From the NCBI GenBank assembly GCA_963924555.1, contig OZ004590.1, positions 2,643,001 to 2,707,000 on the forward strand: 64,000 nt of DNA, read 5' to 3'. The position numbers were made by a program, and so were the translations under genes. Positions 44,640 to 58,700 of this stretch are shown here, piece after piece. This DNA comes from Crambe crambe (lineage: Eukaryota > Porifera > Demospongiae > Poecilosclerida > Crambeidae). How positions within the stretch are numbered: position 1 is the first letter of the stretch; the number at the start of each line of letters is the position of its first letter. The notes beneath the pieces were generated by a model, which was given only the letters and a program-made list of their open reading frames with translations, did no database searches and was not told the DNA's origin.

Positions 44640-47600
44640 TCAAAGAATGAGCTGAAAGAACTTGGTCAAGCGGTGGGTCTTGATAGTGTAGAGTGGGCAG
44701 GTAGGGAGAGTGGAGCAGATGGCTATCAGAGACTGCATGAAGTCTACAGGAATGAGACATATATACAACAACATAATCATGTAGCTAGCTAGCTACTTGT
44801 GATGTGTAGTGAACTGGCAACAGCTGGATGGAGTTCACATAAACACTCACAGGTGTTTTGGAGCAGGAGAACTAATGATAGATATGTACACTAGCTCTGT
44901 AAAATTTAGATCCCTAGCAATTAGTCCGGCATGGCCGATACTTTACCAAGGTTGTTTTCTTGGAGGATCTTTTATCAGAATTAAGTAGCTATACCACTGT
45001 AATATTTTAGTGTGCGTTACCATTGTAACATGCATGACCTCTGTTAGTCCACAAGCATGTCTCCAGATCCTTTCCTTCCCTTGCAGTTAGTAATGGGTCA
45101 GCTACAAGACTACCCCTCTAACAATTAACCTCTAGTACGAGCCTTCTTCTTTCCACAAATTCTTGGCTTTTTGTTCCAAACAACTTGGAAGGAGGAAAAA
45201 CAAGAACAGACAGCTGGGGCAGAGTCATAGCAAAGTAGGTTTTAAAAAAATAAATAAAATTACATCTATTACTGAAAACCTAACCTGGGGATACTTCTTT
45301 GTAATATCCTCGAAAAATACTTTAAATTGAGCATAGCTCTTATAAACACTCCACTTTTCTCCTATATAGTGAATTCATCTAAAAAATAAGATTTTTAGTG
45401 GATCATACAGTTTCATACCTATTTCTACTCACTCTAAGTTCATAAATAGGGTAAGCACCCCATCCTTTCCCATACATCAAATAGCCAGGAACCTCGACAA
45501 CTAATAGACTCCTACCCTGTCTAACAGAATGAGATGCAGATTGGGAGCGACGGTGTGTTCTATGAGAGTCCTTAGAAGGGAAGGTTCTACTTCTAGACCT
45601 TGTACTGTTGTCACTTAAGTCCTAAGATCACAATAACGATAAAAGTCAATCTGGATTTGCTATACCTATGGGTTGATGTGTGGTATGAATAGGAAATCTA
45701 CAAAGAACATAACTGTGACAGTCCCAAGGTAGAAATCAAAAATTTGAGGCATTGATTCCTGGCCAATTTTCCAGTGACTACTAGTGGCCTAGGTCTTGAA
45801 TTTTGCTATAGAGATAGTTCAACCATTATAGAACACATGACAGAAGTTTGGGGAAATTTCATCAAAGCATGTTTAAAAAATTGCCCATTCAATTAAACTA
45901 ATTGAAAACGGGAACTGTCACAACTATAGCATACTTTACATACCTTTCTAATGAGTTCCCTTTCAAGATCGTGCACTCTACTTTGCAATTCACTATTAAA
46001 ATTTTGAAAGGAGAGTATTAGCTAGCAGTAGCTAGCTATACACTGTAAAAATGAAAATGTTTACTGCACCATTTTGTCCCAATACACTATAGGCTTAGGT
46101 AGATAATGAATGCTCAATTGAGATTTCTCCAGTTTTTCTATTCCATAATGCTCCAAAATGTAAACCCTCAAATGCACCAATTACTCCCACAATAAGCTAT
46201 TGATTATGCTTGCCCAGTCACTAGTAAAAGTAGCTAACCATTGCCATTAACTCACACTTAGTTGTCATTATCAAAGGTAGCTAGGACAGTGTAGAAAGAA
46301 ACAACCTCAGGCAATGAACAAGTACGTAGATAGTGAAGTCTTTGTTTTCAGGCTTGCAGCAGCTCCAATAATTATGCTCAAAATATGCCCCATTAGGCTC
46401 GATCCAGGAAGTTTCGAATATTCCCAGTATGCTAGCATAATCTACCTACGCCTACTTAACACACATTATTTTATTTTCAGTGTGTGTTGTGACAATTTAG
46501 TGTGCAGTATACACTTTCATTTTTACAGTGTAAGTTGTGCTCTAAAAGTGGCTTCTCAATTGATTTTGACCTCCATAGAGACCACCTCCCGGTAAAGACC
46601 ACTTTTTTGTGGCCCAGAGGTAGGCAAGTATACTTTTACCTGAGAAATTTACATGTCTGATCGTTCAAATGCTGCTCCAGGATCATGGCTTTCCTTTCAG
46701 CCTCAGATAGTTTGGACTCCACCTCAAGTTTTTCTACTTCTACTTCTCTGTATTTTTGTTCTTGTTTTTGCACCTTGTCCTTGGAAAATTTGGTTTGGAG
46801 ATCACATGCTTCCTCAACTTTCTCTGCATCACTGCAACAAAAAAAATAACAACAAATTCCAGCATATGTCCATGTGGGAACAAATACTCATATACAGCTT
46901 TTTTTGCCTCGGCACCGAAGTGCCGAGGCGCAGTGCTGGATGCGACTATGTGTGCGTGGTACGTACGTCCTATTAGTAGCACGCGCAAACGTATGCACGT
47001 GACCTTGAATTTACAGTCACATGCACAGCTACAGCTCAGCAGTTAACAGTACAAAGCTATGATCGTCTGAAAAGGCAGCAAAGAGAGCCTACAAGAAAGT
47101 TAAATAGCAAGAACAGAAGTTACGAAGTCACTAGAGTAGTAGGCAAGACAAATTAACAATCGTGAAAGCGGAAAGAGAGCCAAGCAGCGAGCAGTAGGCA
47201 AGTAAACGATCAGTACTGGGAACAAGAAAACCAACTATATTAGTTTGCTACAGCATAGAAAGTCATTGATGTGATAATTATAGAATAATGACATGTAAAA
47301 TAAGATCTTCAGTCTTCAGTATAATTATATAGGTAGACACAGCACAAAAGAAATCAGTGAAAATCATTATAGCCGAGTCTACTACATGCCGAGGCATCAA
47401 GTCTTTTTAATGACAAACTTGTTAGATTTCAGAAGGAGCTAAAAGAGCTGGCTATTTGGCTGCAATTGGAAGTGGTCACTCAGCCACACACGGCTGCAAT
47501 TGGTAGAGACTTAATTGAGTGATCAATTGCATTATTGCATTTGCCTCCAGGGTATCAATTTTTTTTTCGCAGGGGAGCATGCCTGGATCCCTCCTTTGGG

Positions 47601-49270
47601 TTTGTGTCTTTTGTGCAGGGGTGGAGTGACAAAAAACAGATATTATTTTGCATATAGCATGCCAGGTTGATCTGGGGGGCATGCCACCCAGAAGAATTTT
47701 GGTTTTAGAGCTGCTTACTAGATTGAAGCTGATGCATTCTAAGGAGAGTTTTGGTTACACCTTACATTAGCAAAATTAGTGGAAAAATTAAAAGTATTCA
47801 GAGTGAAAAAAAAGTGGTCAGGTTGAAACCTGACTAACCTGACCAGCCACTCCACCACTGTTGTGTCTGCATAGTAGCACCTGCACATTATGAATCCACA
47901 TGCTCCAGATGGTCATAATTGCTGTCAAACTTTGCACTTTCCTATAGTAGTAGTTGTCTGCACATACACTGATTTTTCCATGCTTTGCGGAATCCAGATA
48001 CTTGCCTGTATTGTCTGCAACACTAAATGTCATAGGTCAAAGTATACTTGATGCTCAAAATGTCTACTAGTGCTAGTGATACTTTTGGTCGTCCTTTTTG
48101 CCCTCAAAAAGCTGGACTTCACAGAGTGTGTCTCAAGTGGATAGCTGTTAGGGCAATTTTGGACAGAAAGGATTCATTTGTGTGCCTTCCTACGGGGTCT
48201 ATGCAAGGACTTCAAGCTTGGTTGTATTGTTTTGATAATACTATATGACTCTCTTCATTATAAAAATGTGCTGTGACTATCCATTTCATATAAATTACAC
48301 ACATGTAAGGAGAGAAGCCAGGGTCCACAGATGTGATATCTCCAGCAGCTGCTCAAGGATTGTCACCCACTGCTTCTTCATTGCAGTAGTGTTACCCAAG
48401 ATGACTACAAACGACGAACCCTCGTGGTCGAAACCATGTTTATTTGTATGGAATGTTTACATTTTACAGCTGATAAATCAGTGCATGCACATATAGTGGC
48501 AACCAGGCTTTCCTTCCCCCGCACAAGGCTATAGTTGCAGAGGCTTTAGGCTTAGCTATCTAAGTGCAAAATCGTCTAAAGAGTTGTAGCACTAAAGAAT
48601 ACATGCTTGCTCGAATAATGTATCACCAGGATAGGAAAACCAATTGACTCAATTATTGTGCCATTAGGCCAAACCAATTAATTTTCCCGTTTCTTATCAA
48701 AAAAGTACAAAAAAATCAATGCTGCGTGCGAAAACAAAAACAAAAGCATTTCTGAGTTGGGTAGCTAGCTAGCTAGCTGCATTGGTCTGTAACTCTGGGC
48801 ACAGCAAAGAAAGAAAGTTTGTTTGGCTGATGAGAAACAGGAAATTGGCCTTAGACTAACTGTAAAATTGAAAGTGTTTACTACACACACACATGCTGTT
48901 TTGCTTTTAGTGTGTATATTGGAACTTTCATTTTTACAGATTAGAGACCACGGATAAGCTTTCATGATGATCCTTACTTGGTAGGATAAATTTTATCACC
49001 GCCTTCTTCGTCCCCATCCTGGACCTGCTTCTCTAACACGCCCACTCCACTATGGATCTTCTCACTCTCATCGTCCTATGGTCTAGACGTTTCCACGATG
49101 TTGATCTCCACAGTGTCTTCATCTATTTGATTCTGGGATATCGATTTCCGAGGAATAATTGACCAGCTGGGCGAAGAGGCACAGTCAGGTGACTGTGAGT
49201 AGTGCGGACAGCGATACCCCTCTTTCCCTATGACTATCCAGTCAGACATAACTGAGAGCTGGGGCCGACC
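44640..49270 (-). pseudogene. Tandem duplicate of the 3' third of the kinesin gene, decayed
   Basis: Exon-by-exon copy of the last seven exons of the kinesin gene on the same strand: ~49270-48978, 46831-46640, 45992-45944, 45621-45433, 45378-~45289, 45213-45130, 44743-~44650. The coiled-coil exon ([10 protein letters not shown]) and the PX parts ([16 protein letters not shown]) are still readable. Damage: an in-frame TAG near 49081 after E-T-S-R-P, a 4-base TATA insertion near 45365 that shifts the PX frame, and a lost T at the start of the last exon (ACTTCATG against ACTTTCATG). No motor or FHA exons were copied. The copy is longer than its source because of insertions in its largest intron (46.9-48.9 kb). 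Confidence 0.82.
46906..47396. mobile_element. MITE-like element with GCCTCGGCA ends
   Basis: Starts with a perfect hairpin GCCTCGGCAC-CGAA-GTGCCGAGGC (46906-46929) and ends with TGCCGAGGCA (47387-47396), the inverse of the left end. It lies in an intron of the kinesin pseudogene. No protein. Confidence 0.5.
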
Positions 49271-49279
49271 TGTGTGCTT

Positions 49280-49737
49280 CCCCCTCACTGTGGCCTTATG
49301 GCATGAGCTTCCCCTCCAAGGTGAAATTTCTAGATGAAACCCTGTGTTGACAATGGTGTGTGTTGGGGGGAGGGAGGGGCTGCAACCCACCATCACATCA
49401 GGCTCTATAATAGAGCAGGACTTTGCTACATGCAGTTCTGCTTTCAACAATAATTATCATGTTGTATGCTGGCAAATGAAGTTGTGTGGTTGGTTTACTT
49501 GGCAGAAACATTTTACACCTCTTCCTCTGGACCATCATTAATGCTGCTACTACTACAATGTTTCAGTTACCACTGTCCAAGCGAAAGTAGCTAATACAGT
49601 AGATTTTAATTGCTGGTTGGCATAATAATTATACATGTACACTGAAAAAAAAAATATGACAAGAGCAAAGAAGTAAAAAAGATTATGATGAGTGTTCAAA
49701 TTTACACAAATAATTATAGCTCAATTATGATAAATGA
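49280..49737. other. Spacer between kinesin gene and its duplicate
   Basis: Includes a relic of the C-rich MITE family (CCCCTCACTGTGGCC and CTAGATGAAACCCTG, 49280-49344), also seen near 15.7 kb. It sits at the edge of the duplication. No gene. Confidence 0.5.
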
Positions 49738-52700
49738 CTATAAGTTTGTTGTTGTTGTCGTCTTTGTTGTTTGACCTTTGTCAAAGAATGAGCTGAAAGA
49801 ATAGAGTTTTTCCTTGGTCAAGCGGTGGCTCTTGATAGTGTAGAGTGGGCAGGTAGGGAGAGTAGAGGAGACGGCTATCAGAGACTGCATGAAAGTCTAC
49901 AGAAATGAGACATACAAAAAAATAACTATTTTGGATGTGCCATGTGGTTACCATCACACTTTTTGTCTTCGATAATTAACCTTTATACTTAAAAATCAAT
50001 AACCTCCAAAAGAGGATAACTTCTGAAGGCTGGGTCCAAAGTGTGTGGAGATCCAGTGTATTATTATTTAAATTTTGCTGTTATCATTTTGGATTCTAGC
50101 TACTGCCTGAACACTCCCCTCACCTCTAATAATAGTCTTCTTTTTTCTATAAATTCTTGGTTTGTTGCTCCAAACCATTTTGAGGGAGGAAAAGTGAGAA
50201 CAGTTAACTGGGGAAGGGGAAGGATCACAACAATAAAAAGTAGAGTCCTGCAAAGCTAACCTGGGGATACTTCTTAGTAATATCCTCATAAAATACTTTA
50301 AATTGAGCATAGCTCTTATAAACACTCCACTTCTCTCCTAGTAAATTCATCTAAAAATAAGAATTTTAGTCAGGTACATGGATCATACAGTTTCACACTT
50401 ACCCTAACTTCATAAATAGGGTAGGCACCCCATCCTCTCCCACGCATCAAAAAGCCAGGAACCTCAACTGCTAATAGACTTGTTCCTTGTCTAAAAGAAC
50501 GAGACGCAGATTGGGAGCGACGGTATGGTTTTCGAACTCGAGGAGAGTCCTTAGGACCGAAGGCCCTGCTTCTGGACCTCATATTATTGTTTTCGCTCAA
50601 GTCCTGAGATCATATTATGTATAAAAATCAGCACACTAGTAGGAAACAACATCTGAAAGTAGTTATTTAACCTCACTCGGTGTGACAATAATCACAAGTA
50701 TGAATTAATAAGGGAACCACTTTTGCCACCCACAAATCCTATGGAGAGTTTACTATTGAAAAAAATATGTAAGACTGTAATTTCTTCTGATTATAGTGCG
50801 AAAATAATAGGTAATGATCATCAATATCATAAAAATCAACTACACATTGTTATATTAATTTTATTACACCAAATCAAACCTTCTCACGTTGAGAACTATA
50901 CATACGCACATCATGATATTTACCTTTGTAAGGAGTTCCTTTTCAAGACCACGCACCCTATTCTGCAGTTCTTCCTGCTCACTATCGACAAAAGAGTAAT
51001 TCTCATAACTATTTTCATCTACATATTATACAATATTATTTACCTGAGAAATTTATTTGTCTGATCATTCAAATGTTGCTCTAAACTCATGGCTTTCTTT
51101 TCAGCCTCGGATAACTTGGACTCAACCTCTTGTTTTGCTACTTCCACTTCTTTGTATTTCTGTTCCTGTTCTTCCAGCTTGTCCTTTGTAAGCTTGAATT
51201 GAAGATCAGATACTTCCTCGATTTTCTCCGTCCCAGTAGCACTACAGTACAATCAAATCCAAAAATGGATACTATAATACATTACTGGCAAAATAGTAGG
51301 ACAGGGGTTGGGCTGCAAATAGGTGGTAGTTCCACTTGACACTGATGCTGAATGAATTCAATGTGGGCCTTATCAATACATTACTGGCAAAATAGTAGGA
51401 CAGGGGTTGGGCTGCAAATAGGTGGTAGTTCCACTTGACACTGATGCTGAATGAATTCAATGTGGGCCTTATCAATACATTACTGGCAAAATAGTAGGAC
51501 AGGGGTTGGGCTGCAAATAGGTGGTAGTTCCACTTGACACTGATGCTGAATGAATTCAATGTGGGCCTTATCAATACATTACTGGCAAAATAGTAGGACA
51601 GGGGTTGGGCTGCAAATAGGTGGTAGTTCCACTTGACACTGATGCTGAATGAATTCAATGTGGGCCTTATCAATACATTACTGGCAAAATAGTAGGACAG
51701 GGGTTGGGCTGCAAATAGGTGGTAGTTCCACTTGACACTGATGCTGAATGAATTCAATGTGGGCCTTATCAATACATTACTGGCAAAATAGTAGGACAGG
51801 GGTTGGGCTGCAAATAGGTGGTAGTTCCACTTGACACTGATGCTGAATGAATTCAATGTGGGCCTTATCAATACATTACTAGCAAAATAGTAGGACAGGG
51901 GTTGGGCTGCAAATAGGTGGTAGTTCCACTTGACACTGATGCTGAATGAATTCAATGTGGGCCTTATCAATACATTACTGGCAAAATAGTAGGACAGGGG
52001 TTGGGCTGCAAATAGGTGGTAGTTCCACTTGACACTGATGCTGAATGAATTCAATGTGGGCCTTATCCACACTATCAGAACGCTACTCTAGATACTTATA
52101 ACCGTTTGATCATTATAAACTTACTTGGTGGGATTAATTTTATCACCACCTTCTCCATTCCCATCCACGCAATCCTGCACCTTCTCTGACACGCCCACTC
52201 CACTATCCTCCTCACTCTCAGACCTAGACGTTCGCTCCATCCTTTCCACAATGTTGATATCTACAGTGTCTTCATCTATTTGATTCTGGGATATCGATTT
52301 CCGACGAATCATACTCTCAGGTGATGAGCAAGGCGAAGAAGAATAAATAGAAGATTGGTAGGACGAGGCACAGTCAGGTGACCGCGAGTAGTGCGGACTG
52401 CTATATTGCTCTTTCCCTATGACAATCCGGTCAGATATACTGTGACCATAATGACCAAGTGTGCTTCTGATAGGCGAGTGGGCTATGCTCTGAAGGAGGT
52501 CGTATGTGGCATTACTCCTTGGGTCGTTGTCTGTATCATCTTGACTGTCACTGGTGGTGGGTGTGTACATATTCTGCCGCCTGAGGATCTCTAGTTCTTG
52601 GAGCAAGTTGGCTTTGTCGTCTGCGTTCTTTCTTTCAAGTTCTTCTCTCAATTTTGACATTTTTTCTTGGTATTCTTGCTCAATTATTTCTCTCTGTCCT

Positions 52701-55700
52701 TCAAGATCTCTGGTAGATTTGGGGCTGAAAAACACAAGAGCATGACTCATATCTACAACTATGCCAGTACAATTATGCATAGAAATGATCATGCCATAAA
52801 TTTTCAGTGTTCATCCTAGCCTTGTCCCCAGACCCTATTTTTAAATCATGATTGTGGAGGGCCTGGTATGTGAAAACTTCATAGAAAACATTATTGATAG
52901 AAACCAATAGCATGGGATGTTAGCATGAACACATGGCCAAGCCTAAGAAAAATAAGAGGTGTTGAGCTGCCACTGAATTCAAGTGTTACTACACTTTGCT
53001 AGCCTAGCAGCAGAGAGCATTGGAGCTGCTTATCATAGCTATCAAGCAGTCTCATCCTGGATCATAGCTAGATCTCTCATCCTGGATCATAGCTAGATCT
53101 ATCAAGCAGTCTCATCCTGGATCATAGCTAGATCTATCAAGCAGTCTCATCCTGGATCATAGATCAGTCTCAGAATTCTTCATGAGTGTTAGTAGTATGG
53201 CCATAGTGAATTGGTCATTTTGTTGGAAACACCTGGTGTTAGGTTGATCCAGTAGTTTGCTCCAGTCCATAGCCCAAATGCGTGGGCAGGGTCATAATGC
53301 TCTCATGCACTGCCCATGCCCTATTGTCGTGCACCAGGCCCTCCACAAAAAAGAAGGCCTAGGGGGACGAGGCTATGTTTTCCCTACATATTAGTGAAGG
53401 AATAGGGGTGGTTTCACACATCAAAGGGTACATGTGGTTAATCAGCATTCTATTGACCACATCAAAGGGAAGATGTACTTGAAGGCATAGTGGGCCTAAG
53501 GTCTAATTAGAATACAATCTGGCATATGGCTAAGAATGTATAATAGAAATTTCTTGCTCAGATAAAGGCAGATAAACTTCCAGTGACAGATAACTAAATT
53601 GAACCTAATCCCCTCATTTTTTGATTCTGAATCAAAATCGTTCAGCACTCCACCAATTATACATTTTAATAGCTACATACCTGTCTTCAGTATTGGTGGG
53701 GGATATGGGAGAGAGTGGCAGGAGCTGTGATCTTGGAACAGAGTCCTACATGAATCATAGTACAAGCAATAAAAAAAAGTCCGCACAATTGTGAGTTGGT
53801 GGCGTGAGTAGCCCATACCATCTGTTTTAATCTCTGAGCTTCCTCAGGGTGGTTGAATCTGAACACCGTAGATTCGCCAAGCTGCAGCAAGTCACCTGAA
53901 ATAATAACAATGAAAGCCTTGAAAAATATCATTTGCACTATTAATATAATTATATAATGATGAGATGAGCACAGAAACCCCCACACTATAGGGAGTTGGT
54001 ATTGATATTCCCATGCCGTGGTTTATTTCAGCGATAATAATTATTTTGAGGAAACTGTACTGAGCACGTGGACCCTCCAAGAAAAGGACAACCTCCCAAC
54101 AAAGGACATTCTTTTGGGCCTGTTTATCATAGTATTAACTTTGGAGAAAGGACAACCTCCTTACAAAGGACAAAGTGAAGTGTAATTTACTCAGAGGTGA
54201 CTATAGCCAGTGTATCGTACATGTGGATATAATAATATTACATTACCATGTGATAGGTCAGAGTCTTCCTCCACTTCACTGTGATTGACATAGCATTTCC
54301 CATCGGCCAGCAAGAGCCTGACTTTCTCATTCAACTCTAGAGCACAGTGCTGTGCTTCTATGAGGTTCCCACTCAGAGCTGTCCACCAAAATTATGTAAC
54401 AACTGAAATATTGCTAGCTATGAATCTTACCTATGTCTGGTGTAGGGGAGGCATCCTTAGTTCCTATTGTAGTTCTGCCATTCTGCAGAAACAGAGAAGG
54501 AACATTGTTCCTAATGTACATCAGAAATCCACAACACTCATCAAAATTGCCCTAGGGCAGCTGTTGCAGACAACATACCGTAAATTGGATGTTGATTAAT
54601 TTTCGTGGTCATGTTTAATAAACCAGAAAATAATTACGTGAAAATTAGTTACCAAGCTGTAACAAACATGAAAATTGTAAACATGAATCATTATCTAACC
54701 CAATTTATGGTAGGAAAACCTCTAAACACTTGAGGCACTGAGTACATAATGTTATAGGGTTAAACATGGAAAGTGACGTAATTACAGTTTCAAGTTAGAA
54801 TCAATCACTCATTAATGGCCACTTCCTCATATACTCGCAATTAGAGAGTAAAGTTTGGTGTTTTGTAGATCACATGCATAATAGATGGATAGGACAACTA
54901 TATAATGACCACAAACTAAACGGTCATATGTAGAGGTTCTGCAACACACCATTCATACACCGTACACATCATTTATAGGCTGTATATACCATAAATGCTT
55001 TACCTTCAAAGAGTAAATGGCCACACCCCCTCCAAATCTGTCATTATCCACTGCCAGAAGGTGTGGTCTCTCAGCAGCTAGAGTCATCTTAAGGCCGTCA
55101 CTGTGAAGAGCTAGGTTCGCTTCCTACACATTTAGTGTAGAAGAGATTTGGAGTCATGCATCTATCATCCTACGAAGACACTTTCAATTTCCTCACCTCT
55201 ACCAATTTTTGTATTCCCTCATCCCATTTTCCAGCCCAAGACTTTGTCAACTCAGCAATCTAAAGATTAAAAAAATGAGTGACTGTAGCAATAACACACA
55301 CAGAGATTTTAAATAACAAGCAAGTACAAATGTAATATTGGGACTGTACATTATTATGGTAAGCATAACCTGTAATTGAACATGCAAGTACCTAAGCAAC
55401 ATTTTTGTTCAATAAATAACCATGTTCAGACAAGATATCATGTGATAGCTTATGACCAAAATCTATATACATAATATGATATATAAATGGACACCTTGAG
55501 CTCTGATTATAGTATTGAGGTCTAGTGACCCTTTACCAGAACTCTCCGCTGAGCATTATGTAATGCATAAACCCTACGTATTGATGTATATTGTACCATT
55601 TCCTCCTTTCTGTGGATGTTTTGCTCGACAAGACCACTATCTTCCAACTTGGCAGCTGCAATGATTCCCTTCAATCGGTTGATCTCTGATTTCAGTTCTC

Positions 55701-58700
55701 TGATTAACCTCACATTTGCATCCTACATGTATGCATTATAATATGTAAGAAGCATGGTAGCCATTAGGGAAAAAATAAGGTAAAATATGAGCAGGCTCAA
55801 AGTAAGCAAGAGGATGAAGGGGACAGTTGCCCCATGCATCCCCCTGACTTGATGAAATTTTATAACACAGTAGACTTGATACTATGACACACTAAAAATT
55901 AATGAGTTGCCCCCACCCCAAACCAGTTATACCCTGATAAAGCAAAGGGAGATAGGAATAGAGAAGCAAGTACATGTTATGTACATGATGATTTAAGTCT
56001 GTCATGATAAGGCTAGGCATGAAGGTACACATTAGGTAATGAAGGTACGTGTTAGGTAATGAAGGTATGTGTTAGGTAATCAGTGAATAGAGTTAGCAGT
56101 CAGTCATAGAGAATATGTAGTACGTGTGAACTCATTAGGAGCTCAGCTCTCCATATGGGGAAAAAAGATACTACGTATTTAGGGGGCGTATGTATGTGTG
56201 ACTTCTCTCAATCTACATACTTCCTTTTGAGAATGGAGTAAATATTAGGGAAACTGAGGCAGGAGGTATACTGACGGAAGGAGGATAGGTAAAGGGTGAA
56301 AGTGTATAGATAAACATAGGTGCGCAGATAGGCTAGACGATGGATGGGTGAAGCATATAAGGCTTCCAAGTGATAGATTATTCATAGAAATGTGTTAAGA
56401 ACTGTGCCGGTACAATTCCCAAGAGCCATACAATTCCCGAGTGCCATGGGAGTTGGAAATTTCATAACCATTAGCTTCCTGTCTACAGCTGCACTAGCTT
56501 CCATCATAGATTAGAAACATCCATTAGACCACTATCAAGTGTAGTGCTAGCTAGTGCAATGAACTAATGAAGCCACTGACTGAAACTGTAACACGGGTGA
56601 AGGCAAGAGACTAGTGCTTGGGGATGCCGAATAATTTCCGTGATTTACTACTTACCTCATTCACAACGGGTTTGTTCACAATGTTCTTTGCTCTACTTGC
56701 ATAACGTAAAGTGCTGAGAGTCTCTCCATAATTCACCTCCGCAGGAGAAATCGCTGGAGAAACAGGACAAAAAGAAATATGTCATACACACTCAGTGATC
56801 AGTTGACACTGTTGCCACGACACTATGTGCTCTGAATCACAGCAAAGTCATGCAAAGTAAACTAGTTGACAATGTGGCCCCGACACCATGTGTTCACTGA
56901 ATCACCATGCACAGTAAACCAGTTGACACTGTGGCCCGACACTATGTGTTCACTGAATCACCATGCACAATGACACTGTGGCCCGACACTGTGGCCCGAC
57001 ACTGTGTTCACTGAATCACCATGCACAGTAAACCAGTTGACACTGTGGCCCGACACTATGTGTTCACTGAATCACAGCTTACCTAGAAGGCTAGCTTAAG
57101 GCTATGGCCACTTACTGGCCACCATGATAGGCTTACTGAAACAGAGCAAAGAAGGCTAGCCACCATGATATGCTTACTGAATCACAGCAAAACCCCCTCC
57201 CTTAGAAGGCTAGCGTAAGGCTAGGCCACCATGATACACTTATTCAATCACAGCAAAGAAGGCTAGCCTTATTGGCCACCATGATATGCTCACTGAATCA
57301 CAGCAAAACCCCCCTTAGAAGGCTAGCGTAAGGCTATGACTTACTGGCCACCATGATTGTTTTTGAGTTTCCTCCGAGACTGTCCTTCAGGAGCCACGTC
57401 AGCACAGAGTTACGATATGGGATGAAAGACTTCTTACTACTCTCCTTCTTTCCACCACGATGGCTCTGACTGGACATGTCCGCTAAAGAGAGAAAAAAGT
57501 GAGTAATAACATACATACATACATACATACATACATACATACATACATACATACACAAGTGAAGGAAAAAATAAAAGAGAAGTAGACTATTATGTACGGT
57601 TCAAAAAAGTTCAGCAACAAGTTGGTCAAGTAACTTCATACCTGTACTCACTACCGAACTCAAGAATCACACCGTTCTACTTCACTACTAGCCCTCCTAA
57701 TTTCAATAACCACACCCATATCACCTAACTATCTCTACTTCAATCTAGAGACATGCAAATTATGCTTTTTTTCTTCCCTATTATGCTATGCTCCAATGCC
57801 CTATTATGCTCAACAAACATGCCTATTATGCTTTAAAAATTGGTAAGAAAATTAATAAGTGATGGTTTATAATTACAGCCTCTTTTAGTCATCCATCATA
57901 AATTATAAGCAGCAAGTTAGTTTGCTGGAACATTTAGTAAAGAAAACAGCAGCAGAAACAATTGTAATAACACGGCCGGAGGCACTGCTACTACCACCAT
58001 TCAGAATGTGTGTGTGTATATGCAATTTAAATAATAATAATAATATTGACTTATAAGTTAGTACATGGCACTGCCTGGATCATACCAGATTGAAATTGAT
58101 ATTGAACTTACTGGAGGGAATTCCCCAGACCCTCCAGATGGTAGCTATGGCTGTACCACTATAATTAAGGTGGCTCCGGCTCTGAATAATAGTTTACCAC
58201 CACCAATTACGTAGGTGGCTACTCTAATTCAGCAGTTTATACAAAGGAACTCAAGAATCGACATCAATACCTCCATATCTGCCAACCCCTGGAAGTAAAA
58301 ATCCCCTATTGTGCCACCATCGTGCTGGCATTAAGGTTCAACCCATTATGTCCAAAACTATGCCAGCATAGGCGGAGATCCCCCTGACTGACCTATAAAT
58401 TAGAACTAGCTCTCACTTACCTAGAGCAGAGATGACATTTCCTAAACAAGCAAGTGAACGGTTGATGTTGCCTCCTTCCTTTAGTCGTAAACCCTCCGCA
58501 CCAGTGGCACTCACTCGCTCACTAATCAACAAGAATAAAACAGTAAAAATACTATTACATAATAGTCCCTCTATAGCTACCATCCAGAAAAATGTTTTCC
58601 ACAACAAAAGTAATATGCATAGCACATGAATCTACACACTCAATAATTGTGATAGTATATGTACTGTACTTGGGTGGGTCTTACAGAGCAAAAATTAATA

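Noticed and set aside
48048..48248. Possible RecQ-like helicase start (F-V-C-L-P-T-G-S)
   Set aside because: Only a few motif-like residues, no Walker lysine and no continuation; at most a tiny relic.
51272..52072. 266 aa repeat protein on the minus strand
   Set aside because: It is the open frame of an 8 x 99 bp intronic minisatellite; the splice phase does not connect it to the kinesin and the unit has no known domain.
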